Assembly (NCBI RefSeq): GCF_004514425.2
Contig: NZ_MYFN02000002.1
Span: forward strand, 186,001 to 250,000
Length of the DNA: 64,000 nt
DNA from: Shinella sumterensis
GTDB taxonomy: Bacteria; Pseudomonadota; Alphaproteobacteria; Rhizobiales; Rhizobiaceae
Reading direction: 5' to 3'
Below the pieces are notes generated by a model. The model had not been told where the DNA came from. It did no database searches and worked only from the letters and a program-made list of their open reading frames with translations. Positions within the stretch are counted from its first letter, which is position 1; the number at the start of each line of letters is the position of its first letter. The position numbers were made by a program, and so were the translations under genes. This document shows, one piece after another, positions 40,705 to 47,731 of the stretch.

Positions 40705-40822
40705 CGCCCGTCGCGACGGTGTGTGGAGCATCGGCCGGCCGGACGCTTTTCGCTGTGCCGCGCCGGTGGACGAATGACGCCCGAGCGCCTATGTGTTTTG
40801 CGTACACCAGAAGGAGAGGTCC

Positions 40823-40963
40823 ATGCGTCCCATCATCGGCGTCATCGCCGCCGCTTTTGCCGTTCTGTCGCTTGCGGGTTGCAACACGACGTCGTCGGCC
40901 GACAACACCACCTATGCACGCCCGCCGGTTTCGGACGGTGGCGTGCGGGTTCCGCTGAACTGA
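40823..40963 (+). CDS. Small lipoprotein, 46 residues
   Basis: The frame encodes MRPIIGVIAAAFAVL then SLAGC, a lipoprotein signal peptide with the lipidated Cys at residue 20, followed by a 26-residue polar tail (NTTSSADNTTYARPPV and further residues). A strong Shine-Dalgarno AAGGAGAGG sits four bases before the ATG, and a good intrinsic terminator follows. No family is recognised; such tiny lipoproteins (entericidin-like in size) are usually uncharacterised envelope components. Confidence 0.75.
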   Translation: MRPIIGVIAAAFAVLSLAGCNTTSSADNTTYARPPVSDGGVRVPLN

Positions 40964-40984
40964 TCATTCGATCACGACAATAGA

Positions 40985-41021
40985 AAAGCCGGCCCGCGAT
41001 GAACGGGCCGGCTTTCTTTTT
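40985..41021. terminator. Bidirectional intrinsic terminator
   Basis: AAAGCCGGCCCG and CGGGCCGGCTTT form a perfect 12-bp stem around a 7-base loop, with T-runs on both strands. It separates the small lipoprotein gene (+) and the permease gene (-). Confidence 0.9.
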
Positions 41022-41032
41022 AGGCTCATGGT

Positions 41033-42517
41033 TCAGTGGCTGTCGGCGAGCCTCGCGGCATCGATCGCCGAGGCCTGTTCGAAGCGCACGCCGTTGAAGA
41101 AGGCGTTGAGAACCACGGCGGCGATGGAAGCGAGCACGATGCCCGATTCGATGATCGGGTGGATCGCATGCGGCATCCACATCAGGTAGTTCGGCGCCAG
41201 AAGCGGGATCAGGCCGAAGCCGACGGACACCGCGACGATGAACAGGTTGTTGCGCGAGGACTTGAAGTCCACCGTCGAGAGGATGCGCACGCCCGTTGCC
41301 GCGACCATGCCGAACATCACCAATCCTGCGCCGCCCAGAACGAATGTGGGCACGGCTTCCACCAGCGCGCCCATCTTCGGGATGAGGCCGAGCACGATCA
41401 TGATGACGCCGCCGGCCACGCAGACATGGCGGCTCTTCACGCCGGTGACGCCGACGAGGCCGACATTCTGCGAGAAGCTCGTATAGGGGAAGGTGTTGAA
41501 CAGGCCGCCGATCATGGTGCCGATGCCGTCGACGCGCAGGCCCGCCGTCAGCTGTTGCTGCGAAACCTGCCTGCCGGTGATTTCACCAAGCGCCAGGAAC
41601 ATGCCGGTCGATTCGATCATGACCACGATCATCACGAGCGTCATGGTGGCGATCAGCACGGGATCGAAGATCGGCATGCCGAAATGCAGCGGGGTGACGA
41701 CCGCAAACCAGCCGGCATCCGACACGCGGTCGAAATGCATCATGCCGAGGATGGACGCGGCGAGACAGCCGATGATCACCCCGCAGAGCACCGCGATATT
41801 GCTGATGAGGCCGCGGCCGAAACGGGCGATCAGCAGGATGGAGACGAGCACCAGCGCCGAAAGCGCGATATGGCCGGGCTCGGCATAGATCGGGTTTGGA
41901 ACGCTCGGTGCGAGCGCCAGGCCATCCGGCACGGCCGGGCCGCCGGTTTCGGCGAGCGTCTTCATCTGGGCGAGCCATTCGCTATGGGCCGGGTCCACCA
42001 GCTTGGGGGCGGTGGGTCCGAAGGGATTGCCGAAGATCCAGTTGATGCCCACGCGCATCAGCGAAACGCCGATGACGAGAATGATCGTGCCCGTCACGAT
42101 GGGCGGAAAGAAGCGCAGCAGCCGGCCCATGACCGGGGCAAGCAGCAGAGCGATGAAGCCGGCACCGATGATGGCGCCGAAGATCATGCGCGCGCCCTCG
42201 ATGCCCGGGACGGCATTGGCCATGGAGACCATGGGCCCGACGGAGGCGAAGGTCACGCCCATCATGACCGGCAGGCGGATGCCGACATGACGCCCGAAGC
42301 CGAGAGACTGGATGATGGTGACGATGCCGCAGACGAAGAGGTCGGCGGAGATGAGGAAGGCGACGTCCTGCGGGCTGAGCTGCAAGGCGCGTCCGACGAT
42401 CAGCGGCACCGCGACCGCGCCGCCATACATGACGAGCACATGCTGGATGCCGAGGGTGGCGAGCCTGCCCGTGGGCAACCTCTCATCCACGGGATGTATG
42501 CTGGATGCGTCGCTCAT
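41033..42517 (-). CDS. NCS2-family nucleobase (xanthine/urate-type) permease
   Basis: The 494-residue inner-membrane protein has about 14 hydrophobic segments. It begins with the NCS2 signature LGIQHVLVMYGGAVAVPLIV and contains VVMIESTGMFLALGEITGR and SQNVGLVGVTGVKSRHVC, the regions that bind the nucleobase and couple to protons. The QNxG motif and overall pattern fit xanthine/uric-acid permeases better than uracil permeases, but specificity is not certain. The ATG of MSDASSIHP is chosen because AGGAGGAGTATCC precedes it. A structured leader lies upstream. No purine-degradation gene is adjacent. Confidence 0.9.
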   Translation of the reverse strand: MSDASSIHPVDERLPTGRLATLGIQHVLVMYGGAVAVPLIVGRALQLSPQDVAFLISADLFVCGIVTIIQSLGFGRHVGIRLPVMMGVTFASVGPMVSMANAVPGIEGARMIFGAIIGAGFIALLLAPVMGRLLRFFPPIVTGTIILVIGVSLMRVGINWIFGNPFGPTAPKLVDPAHSEWLAQMKTLAETGGPAVPDGLALAPSVPNPIYAEPGHIALSALVLVSILLIARFGRGLISNIAVLCGVIIGCLAASILGMMHFDRVSDAGWFAVVTPLHFGMPIFDPVLIATMTLVMIVVMIESTGMFLALGEITGRQVSQQQLTAGLRVDGIGTMIGGLFNTFPYTSFSQNVGLVGVTGVKSRHVCVAGGVIMIVLGLIPKMGALVEAVPTFVLGGAGLVMFGMVAATGVRILSTVDFKSSRNNLFIVAVSVGFGLIPLLAPNYLMWMPHAIHPIIESGIVLASIAAVVLNAFFNGVRFEQASAIDAARLADSH

Positions 42518-42540
42518 GGATACTCCTCCTATCACGTCGA

Positions 42541-42571
42541 CCCCTCACGTCCCGTCCTCCAACGGGAGGGG
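42541..42571 (-). promoter_or_regulatory. Two-tier hairpin in the permease 5' leader (candidate riboswitch)
   Basis: Read on the minus strand, CCCCTC pairs with GAGGGG and encloses CCGT-TGGAGG-ACGG plus an unpaired GACGT-like strand. It ends ten bases before the Shine-Dalgarno of the nucleobase permease. A -10-like TATACT (42602-42607) would give a leader of about 77 nt. Its position invites comparison with the xanthine-I (NMT1) riboswitch class, which I cannot confirm from sequence. Confidence 0.4.
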
Positions 42572-42816
42572 GCATCTTTGGGAGCCGCGGTGCGGGCTGC
42601 AAGTATAGGCGGGCGATAAACACTTTACGGATTTCCGGGGTAATCCCGCACGGGCGGATCCACCGGAAACACGATGCACTGCTTAAATTCCATTTTTGCT
42701 TCAAGTGCTTGCGTACCGGTCAAGACCGTCGCGCAAGCCGTATGTGACGCTATTTGAACGTCAAAGATCGCGTGCCGTCAACTTTTTCTTGCACTGCACA
42801 ACTGTCTTGCCGAACA
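42572..42816. other. Intergenic region upstream of the permease
   Basis: No gene is seen. The region holds the probable permease promoter and a second potential structure, TTTCCGG (42632-42638 area) paired with CCGGAAA (42663-42669), enclosing CCCG/CGGG. The 3' end of the TonB-domain gene adjoins on the same strand without an obvious terminator. Confidence 0.4.
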
Positions 42817-43269
42817 TTATTCGGCCGCGGCGGGCGGGGCCGGTTCGGACAGCGTGTCGGCCGTTTCCGGCTTCTTCAGCTTCAGAATGATCGGCGCGAG
42901 CATCGATACCGGCTCGTCTCCCATGTCTGGTGTAAAAGTGGGGAAGGGCGCGGCGCGATTGGCCATGTCAATGGCCACCGCATCCAGTTCGGGATGACCT
43001 GACGACGTAACGATGCGGGCACCGGAGACCTTGCCATCGGGTGAAATCGTAAATCCGACGCTGACCTGGAAATCACCGTCCAGTCCGAGCTCGCGGGCTT
43101 TTATCACGGCGTGCGCGCTCTGGCGCTTGATCTTCGCGCCGACCGCCTGCGTCCAGTCCTCCTTGTCGCTGGGAGCGGGGCGTTGCGACTTTGTATCCTG
43201 TGCGAAGGCGGGAGGAGAAAGCGAAATGGCCGCTGCGGCGAAGGCCGCAAGAATGAAACGTGTCGTCAT
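42817..43269 (-). CDS. Secreted TonB-C-terminal-domain protein
   Basis: The 150-residue protein has a cleavable-looking signal peptide (MTTRFILAAFAAAAISLSPP, cut after AFA) and a TonB C-terminal-like domain with VSVGFTISPDGKVSGARIV, SGHPELDAVAIDMANRAAPF and PTF. It lacks the N-terminal membrane anchor and long proline-rich spacer of a true energy transducer, so it is probably a free periplasmic TonB-like domain protein; its tail is Pro/Ala/Glu-rich. It lies 53 bp downstream of a small membrane protein gene on the same strand. The role is unknown. Confidence 0.75.
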   Translation of the reverse strand: MTTRFILAAFAAAAISLSPPAFAQDTKSQRPAPSDKEDWTQAVGAKIKRQSAHAVIKARELGLDGDFQVSVGFTISPDGKVSGARIVTSSGHPELDAVAIDMANRAAPFPTFTPDMGDEPVSMLAPIILKLKKPETADTLSEPAPPAAAE

Positions 43270-43322
43270 GTCATCCTCGTTGTCCGGTGGAACATCGGTG
43301 GTGGCGACGAGCGTTCAATGCG

Positions 43323-43571
43323 TCATTCCTTCATGTCTCCGGCCTTCATGTCGCCGGATGGCTGCGCAGCTTTCAGCGCCTCGTCGGCGGCGCCGATCGC
43401 CTCGGCCTTGCTTGCGGCCGCGCGCGCTTCCGCATCCGCCTGTTCCTCGGCGGTACGCCGAGCATATCCACCCTGCGCGCGCTCTCCAATAGTCGGCCCG
43501 AAATCGATCGTCAGCATGGCCAGGAAGAGGGTGGCGGTGATGACCGCGATGAGCCAGAGGGAAAGCCGCAT
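43323..43571 (-). CDS. Small membrane-anchored hypothetical protein
   Basis: The 82-residue product has one N-terminal hydrophobic helix (LSLWLIAVITATLFLAML), then a charged alanine-rich stretch (EEQADAEARAAASKAEAIGA) likely to form a helix or short coiled coil. CGGAGC precedes the ATG. No family is recognised. It is placed between the tRNA-Val terminator and the TonB-domain gene and may be co-transcribed with the latter. Composition and start context support a real gene only moderately. Confidence 0.5.
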   Translation of the reverse strand: MRLSLWLIAVITATLFLAMLTIDFGPTIGERAQGGYARRTAEEQADAEARAAASKAEAIGAADEALKAAQPSGDMKAGDMKE

Positions 43572-43644
43572 GCGAGCTCCGTTGCGCGTTGCCGGTCTCT
43601 GGGAACGGGGGCTGCGGGCAACCCTGCCTTCAAACCCGCAAAAA

Positions 43645-43674
43645 CAAAAAAGCCCTGTGAAAACAGGGCCTTTT
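43645..43674 (-). terminator. Intrinsic terminator of tRNA-Val
   Basis: On the minus strand AAAAGGCCCTGT-TTTC-ACAGGGCTTTTTT forms a stable stem with a T-run, nine bases after the CCA end of the tRNA. Confidence 0.9.
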
Positions 43675-43682
43675 GGATCGAA

Positions 43683-43757
<75 letters not shown>

Positions 43758-43770
43758 GTTCGATGAGGCG

Positions 43771-43800
43771 CATAGACCACAAAACATCCGGCGGCGTCAA
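43771..43800 (-). promoter_or_regulatory. Candidate promoter of tRNA-Val
   Basis: TTGACG and TCTATG are 18 bp apart on the minus strand, 13 bp before the 5' end of the mature tRNA. The -35 is a good match to the rhizobial sigma-70 consensus; the -10 is fair. Confidence 0.45.
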
Positions 43801-43852
43801 TAGGCTTTTTGAAGCTTTTTTTACGTGCCGTTTTCGTGGTCTTTTCCGTGGC

Positions 43853-44215
43853 TTAGGCCGCCAGCATCTTGTTGACCTCTTCCACGAGATCACGCAGGTG
43901 GAAGGGCTTGGAGAGCACCTTGGCGTCCTTCGGAGCCTTGGAATCCGGGTTCAGGGCAACAGCCGCAAAGCCGGTGATGAACATGACCTTGAGGTCGGGA
44001 TCGAGCTCGGTCGCGCGGCGCGCCAGTTCGATACCGTCCATTTCCGGCATCACGATATCGGTCAGGAGAAGCGAAAAGGGTTCTTCGCGAAGCCGGTCAT
44101 AAGCGCTGGCGCCGTTGTCATAGGACAGCACCTGATAGCCCGCCTTTTCGAGCGCCTTCACGAGGAAGCGGCGCATGTCGTTGTCGTCTTCTGCGAGGAG
44201 AATCTTTGGTGTCAT
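43853..44215 (-). CDS. cpdR: Single-domain response regulator CpdR
   Basis: The 120-residue protein is a lone receiver domain: acidic pocket LLAEDDNDMRR, phospho-acceptor Asp53 in LLLTDIVMPEMDG, conserved Thr in MFITGFAAVAL and Lys in KVLSKPFHLRDL. The sequence and absence of an output domain match CpdR, which in its unphosphorylated form recruits ClpXP substrates at the cell pole and is controlled by the CckA-ChpT phosphorelay. The ATG of MTPKILLAEDD is the conserved start; the open frame upstream is not protein-like. It is divergent from the N-formylglutamate amidohydrolase gene. Confidence 0.92.
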   Translation of the reverse strand: MTPKILLAEDDNDMRRFLVKALEKAGYQVLSYDNGASAYDRLREEPFSLLLTDIVMPEMDGIELARRATELDPDLKVMFITGFAAVALNPDSKAPKDAKVLSKPFHLRDLVEEVNKMLAA

Positions 44216-44406
44216 GGGAATTCGGGAACCATTGCTGAGGTTATCTGCCCGCGGACGGGCGCTGTTGCTACAAGATCGTATTCCGGTAAATATCCGGTGA
44301 ATGGGCCAGGACAAGCCCCATCCAGATGCCATCGAGTATGGACACGGCCCAAGCCCGCTGGCAACATGGGCGACGCAATGACTTTCAGGCATGGTAAAGG
44401 ACGGCA

Positions 44407-45291
44407 ATGGCGGAGGCTTTCAGCGAAATCAGCCACTTCGAAGTGCTGGAGCCGGTTTCGCAGAGCGTGCCCCTCGTTTTCAACTCGCCGCATAGCGGAC
44501 GACGTTATCCACAGGACTTCCTTGACCGCTCGCGTCTCGACGCCCTCGGCATCCGCCGGTCGGAAGACCATTATGTCGACCAGCTCTTTTCCGTCGCCCC
44601 CGCACTGGGGGCTCCCATGCTCGTGGCGCACTTTCCGCGCGCCTGGCTCGATGTGAACCGCGAGCCCTATGAGCTCGATCCGCGCATGTTCGACGGGCCG
44701 TTGCCCTCCTATGCCAATATCAGCTCCATCCGCGTCGCGGGCGGGCTTGGCACGGTGCCGCGGGTCGTGGCGGAGAACATGGAGATCTACAAAGGCCGTC
44801 TGCCGCTGGAAGAAGCGCTCGAGCGGGTGGAAACCGTCTACAAGCCCTACCATGCCTGCCTGCGTCGCCTCGTGGTGCGAACGCATGTCGCCTTCGGCTT
44901 TGCCGTGCTGATCGATTGCCATTCCATGCCCGGCAATATCCGTGTTTCGGGCTCGGGCCTGCGGCCGGACTTCATCATCGGCGACCGGTATGGCACCAGC
45001 GCCTCCGGCGACCTGTCGCGGGTCGCCATGCGGCTGCTCGATGACATGGGATTTTCCGTCGTGCGCAACAAGCCCTATGCCGGCGGTTTCATCACCGAGC
45101 ATTATGGCCGGCCGGCCAAAGGGCTGCATGCCTTGCAGATCGAGGTAAACCGCGGGCTCTATATCGACGAGACGACGCTGGAGAAGAAACCCGACTTCCC
45201 GGTGCTGCAGACGGCCATCTCCGCCTTTCTTCAGGACTTTTCGGATTACGTCGAGGAATATGCGGCCGATCGGTCGCTGGCCGCGGAATAG
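44407..45291 (+). CDS. N-formylglutamate amidohydrolase family protein
   Basis: The 294-residue zinc hydrolase-like protein contains VPLVFNSPHSGRRYPQDFLD, the substrate/metal segment DCHSMPGN, and IEVNRGLYIDE near the C-terminus, all typical of the HutG-type N-formylglutamate amidohydrolase family (release of formate from N-formyl-glutamate in histidine degradation). No other hut gene is near, so it may act on another N-acyl amino acid. The gene is divergent from cpdR, an order kept in several rhizobia as far as I recall. Confidence 0.85.
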   Translation: MAEAFSEISHFEVLEPVSQSVPLVFNSPHSGRRYPQDFLDRSRLDALGIRRSEDHYVDQLFSVAPALGAPMLVAHFPRAWLDVNREPYELDPRMFDGPLPSYANISSIRVAGGLGTVPRVVAENMEIYKGRLPLEEALERVETVYKPYHACLRRLVVRTHVAFGFAVLIDCHSMPGNIRVSGSGLRPDFIIGDRYGTSASGDLSRVAMRLLDDMGFSVVRNKPYAGGFITEHYGRPAKGLHALQIEVNRGLYIDETTLEKKPDFPVLQTAISAFLQDFSDYVEEYAADRSLAAE

Positions 45292-45306
45292 GCCCTGTTT
45301 CCTCTC

Positions 45307-45388
45307 AAAAAAAACCGCGCTTGTGGCGCGGTTCAAGTCTAGGGAGGAAACACCCAAGGAGGGTATTACAGCCACAAGTGACTGCCAG
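45307..45388 (-). ncRNA. mmgR: MmgR/alpha-r8 (suhB motif) family small RNA
   Basis: The minus strand encodes a transcript of about 80 nt with three hairpins: CAGTCAC/GTGGCTG, ACCC-TCCTT-GGGT, and the terminator CCGCGC-CACAA-GCGCGG followed by eight Ts. Between the last two is an unpaired TTTCCTCCCTAG, an anti-Shine-Dalgarno-like seed. Size, shape and location beside hisN (a SuhB-like phosphatase gene) match the rhizobial sRNA MmgR of Sinorhizobium, which limits PHB granule accumulation. Identification is from memory of the family, not a search. The 5' end is estimated from the promoter. Confidence 0.75.
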
Positions 45389-45392
45389 AAGA

Positions 45393-45421
45393 CCCTAATA
45401 TTGCGCTGCACAAATGTCAAG
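45393..45421 (-). promoter_or_regulatory. Promoter of the MmgR-like sRNA
   Basis: CTTGAC, an exact rhizobial -35 element (minus strand 45421-45416), is followed by an AT-rich AATATTAG -10-like stretch just before the predicted RNA start. The spacing of the best -10 hexamer is shorter than ideal, so the exact -10 is uncertain. Confidence 0.5.
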
Positions 45422-45541
45422 TGCAGCTGCGAAGAATTCAGCGCTTCGAACAATCGAATCGACCAGCCGAGATTCTCCCCGGTTTCGTTTTGCCTCCCGA
45501 TGTTTTATGGGGAGAGAGTTTCCTTCGCTTGAGAGAATTCC

Positions 45542-46315
45542 ATGCTACCTGACCGTGCCTTTTTCGACCTTCTCGCCGAAGCGGCCAAGAAGGAAACCCT
45601 TCCGCGTTTCCGTGTCGGCGCCGATGTGGTCAACAAGGAAGCCGGCGGCTTCGATCCGGTGACGGAAGGCGACCGCGCCGCCGAAACCGCAATCCGCGCA
45701 CTGATCGAGCAGCATTTTCCCGAACACGGCATTCTCGGCGAGGAGCACGGCTCCGTCGGTCTCGACCGCGAATATGTCTGGGTGATCGATCCCATCGACG
45801 GCACCCGCGCCTTCATTTCCGGCGTGCCGGTCTGGGGTACGCTGATCGGCCTCTACCGCAACGGCGATGCCGTGATGGGGCTGGTTGACCAGCCCTTTAC
45901 GGGCGAGCGCTATTTCGCGGATGGCAAGGCGGCGCATTATGCCGGCCCCGATGGCAGCAAGACCCTCTCCACCCGTCCGTGCGCCAGCCTTGCCGATGCG
46001 ATCATGTTCACGACCTCGCCGCATCTCTTTACCGGCGACAGGCGGGCCCGTTTCGAGGCCGTCCAGGACAAGGTCCGCCTCTTCCGCTACGGCGTGGACT
46101 GCTACGCCTATGCGCTGCTGGCGGCCGGCCATGTCGACCTCGTCGTGGAATGCGGGCTGAAGCCCTACGATGTCGGCGGCCTCATCCCCGTCATCGAGCA
46201 GGCGGGCGGCATCATCACGGCCTGGGATGGCGGGCCGGCGGAGCGCGGCGGGGAGATTATCGCCGCCGGAAGCCGCGCGGTCTATGACGAGGCGATCGCG
46301 CTGCTCCGCGGCTGA
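45542..46315 (+). CDS. hisN: Histidinol-phosphatase, inositol-monophosphatase family
   Basis: The 257-residue Mg2+-dependent phosphatase carries GILGEEHGSVG, the metal-binding DPIDGTRAFISGVP, and the C-terminal KPYDVGGLIPVIEQAGG. The DGTRAF form (rather than DGTTNF of SuhB-type inositol monophosphatases) is typical of HisN, which removes phosphate from L-histidinol phosphate in histidine synthesis in many actinobacteria and alphaproteobacteria. GAGAGAATTCC precedes the ATG. SuhB/CysQ relatives remain a less likely alternative. Confidence 0.85.
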   Translation: MLPDRAFFDLLAEAAKKETLPRFRVGADVVNKEAGGFDPVTEGDRAAETAIRALIEQHFPEHGILGEEHGSVGLDREYVWVIDPIDGTRAFISGVPVWGTLIGLYRNGDAVMGLVDQPFTGERYFADGKAAHYAGPDGSKTLSTRPCASLADAIMFTTSPHLFTGDRRARFEAVQDKVRLFRYGVDCYAYALLAAGHVDLVVECGLKPYDVGGLIPVIEQAGGIITAWDGGPAERGGEIIAAGSRAVYDEAIALLRG

Positions 46316-46320
46316 GCGGT

Positions 46321-47283
46321 TCAGGCGCCGAGGCTGGTGTCCTCGGCGTCGCTGCCAGGAATGAATGCCTCGATGGCCGCCAGCACCTGGGCGCGATAGC
46401 GGTCGGCCTCCTGAAACAGTTCATGCCGTGCGCCGTCGATCTCGATCAGGCGTCCGGCGCGGAAGACGCGGGCAAGATGTCCGACAGCCGCGCGGGGCAC
46501 GAGCGCATCGGAGGTCGCGCAGAGCAAAAGCGTGGGGATGCGGATGCGGGTGAGGTGATCCTGCCGCGTCACCTTCGCCATCGTCGCCAGCGCCTGGTTG
46601 AGCCAGCGCGCGGTCGGCCAGCTGATCGACAATTCCGGATGTTCCGCGACGATGGCGAGATTGCGCTGGAAGCGACGCTCGTCCGATGTGACGATGTTGC
46701 GTGGAAAGTCGAGCCCGGGATCGCCCTTGCGGAAGGTGCGCTTGCCAAGCCCGGACCAGGAGGCGAGCCGCGCGATGATGGAAATCTTGCGCTGGCTCAT
46801 CGTCTGTCCGTCGAGCGCGATGAAGGGCGAGGCCAGCACCATGCGTTCGATGCGGTTTTCCAGGCTCGGCGCCTGCGAGAGCGCGACCAGCGCGCCCGTC
46901 GAGTGGGCGACGATGAAGAAGGGCAGGCGGGCGTCCGGCAGCACGATCTTTTCAAGAAAGAGCGAGAGGTCCGCCTCATAGTCGGAGAAGCGGGCGACAT
47001 GCCCGGCCCGGTTGCCTGCGATCAGGCGGTCCGAGCCGCCCTGGCCGCGCCAGTCGAATGTCGCGACCCACAGGCCGCGGGCGGTGAGGTCGTTGATCGT
47101 CTCAAAATATTTCTCGATGCATTCGCTGCGGCCCTGCAACAGAACGACCGTGCCTTTCGCCTCCCGCGTGCTGGAGCGAAACACGGCGTAACGGATCTTC
47201 ACGCCGCCGCGCCCTTCGAGGAAACCGGCAAAATGGTTCTCGGGAACGGGATTGTCGGTGCTGGCGTGGAGGATCGAATCCAT
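46321..47283 (-). CDS. Alpha/beta hydrolase (lysophospholipase/monoacylglycerol-lipase-like)
   Basis: The 320-residue serine hydrolase has an oxyanion/strand region VVLLQGRSECIEKYFETIND, nucleophile elbow VAHSTGALVAL (Ser in HSTG), an acid in LLLCATSDALVP and catalytic His in IDGARHELFQEADRYR. This pattern is the PldB/monoglyceride-lipase type. The ATG of MDSILHAST is chosen because the frame upstream of it runs through a strong terminator-like stem-loop. It converges on hisN with five bases between stops. The substrate is unknown. Confidence 0.85.
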   Translation of the reverse strand: MDSILHASTDNPVPENHFAGFLEGRGGVKIRYAVFRSSTREAKGTVVLLQGRSECIEKYFETINDLTARGLWVATFDWRGQGGSDRLIAGNRAGHVARFSDYEADLSLFLEKIVLPDARLPFFIVAHSTGALVALSQAPSLENRIERMVLASPFIALDGQTMSQRKISIIARLASWSGLGKRTFRKGDPGLDFPRNIVTSDERRFQRNLAIVAEHPELSISWPTARWLNQALATMAKVTRQDHLTRIRIPTLLLCATSDALVPRAAVGHLARVFRAGRLIEIDGARHELFQEADRYRAQVLAAIEAFIPGSDAEDTSLGA

Positions 47284-47344
47284 CGGGCAGGCGGTCTCGA
47301 GGTTGCTACAGGATGGATAGGCGCTTGGTCTTGAGCCGTCAAAG

Positions 47345-47393
47345 AAAAAAGCCGGATGCATGTGGCAACGGGGGTGGCACACATGCAGCCGGC
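47345..47393 (-). terminator. Strong intrinsic terminator upstream of the hydrolase gene
   Basis: On the minus strand GCCGGCTGCATGTG and CACATGCATCCGGC form a 14-bp stem with one mismatch and a 15-base loop, followed by TTTTTT. It lies 62 bp before the hydrolase start, although no minus-strand gene precedes it; see the findings. Confidence 0.75.
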
Positions 47394-47557
47394 ACAATTT
47401 AACCAGGGCGGAAGGGACGTTGCACCCCGGTCTTCGAAAGCTTTCGCTTCCGATGTTGCGTTTCTAGCAGGGCCAAGCTGAACGATATCCGAAGTGCGTG
47501 TTCATCCGCCGTTCATGCCGGAAAAAATTCGGATGGCGGCCTTCGAGGCCACGGCAA
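47394..47557. other. Intergenic region with possible minus-strand small transcript
   Basis: No protein gene is supported here. The only structure seen besides the adjoining terminator is a CATCCG/CGGATG inverted repeat. If the terminator belongs to an sRNA, this stretch would encode it on the minus strand. Confidence 0.3.
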
Positions 47558-47590
47558 CCTCTTGAACGGGCCAAAAACCGTTCCCATCTC
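47558..47590 (+). promoter_or_regulatory. RpoH (sigma-32) heat-shock promoter
   Basis: CCTCTTGAA at 47558-47566 and CCCATCTC at 47583-47590, separated by 16 bp, closely match the sigma-32 consensus CTTGAA/CCCCATnT. The predicted start near 47597 gives a leader of about 130 nt for the Hsp20 gene. Confidence 0.75.
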
Positions 47591-47596
47591 ATCGTC

Positions 47597-47731
47597 ACGG
47601 GCGCCGAAAGGGCCCGTCGAGGTCTTCGTCGCCAGAATGGGGCGCGGACCGGATGAACCGGGCTGACCCTTCGGAAATCAGGGGCAGCCTTCAGAAAGAT
47701 CGCAACCGTTGCTCTGAAGGAGGACACCATG
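47597..47731 (+). promoter_or_regulatory. ROSE-like RNA thermometer in the hsp20 leader
   Basis: The leader has an upstream hairpin (ACGGGC/GCCCGT) and a 3'-terminal hairpin in which CCTTCAGA (47688-47695) pairs with TCTGAAGG (47713-47720). That covers part of the Shine-Dalgarno AAGGAGG (47717-47723). Inside it GCAA pairs with TTGC, and TTGCT at 47709-47713 is the ROSE signature U(U/C)GCU. This layout matches ROSE elements of rhizobial small heat-shock genes, which melt on temperature upshift. Confidence 0.75.

Noticed and set aside
47464..47730. 88-codon minus-strand frame upstream of hsp20
   Set aside because: It covers the heat-shock promoter and ROSE-like leader on the opposite strand and has an Arg-rich, non-protein-like composition.
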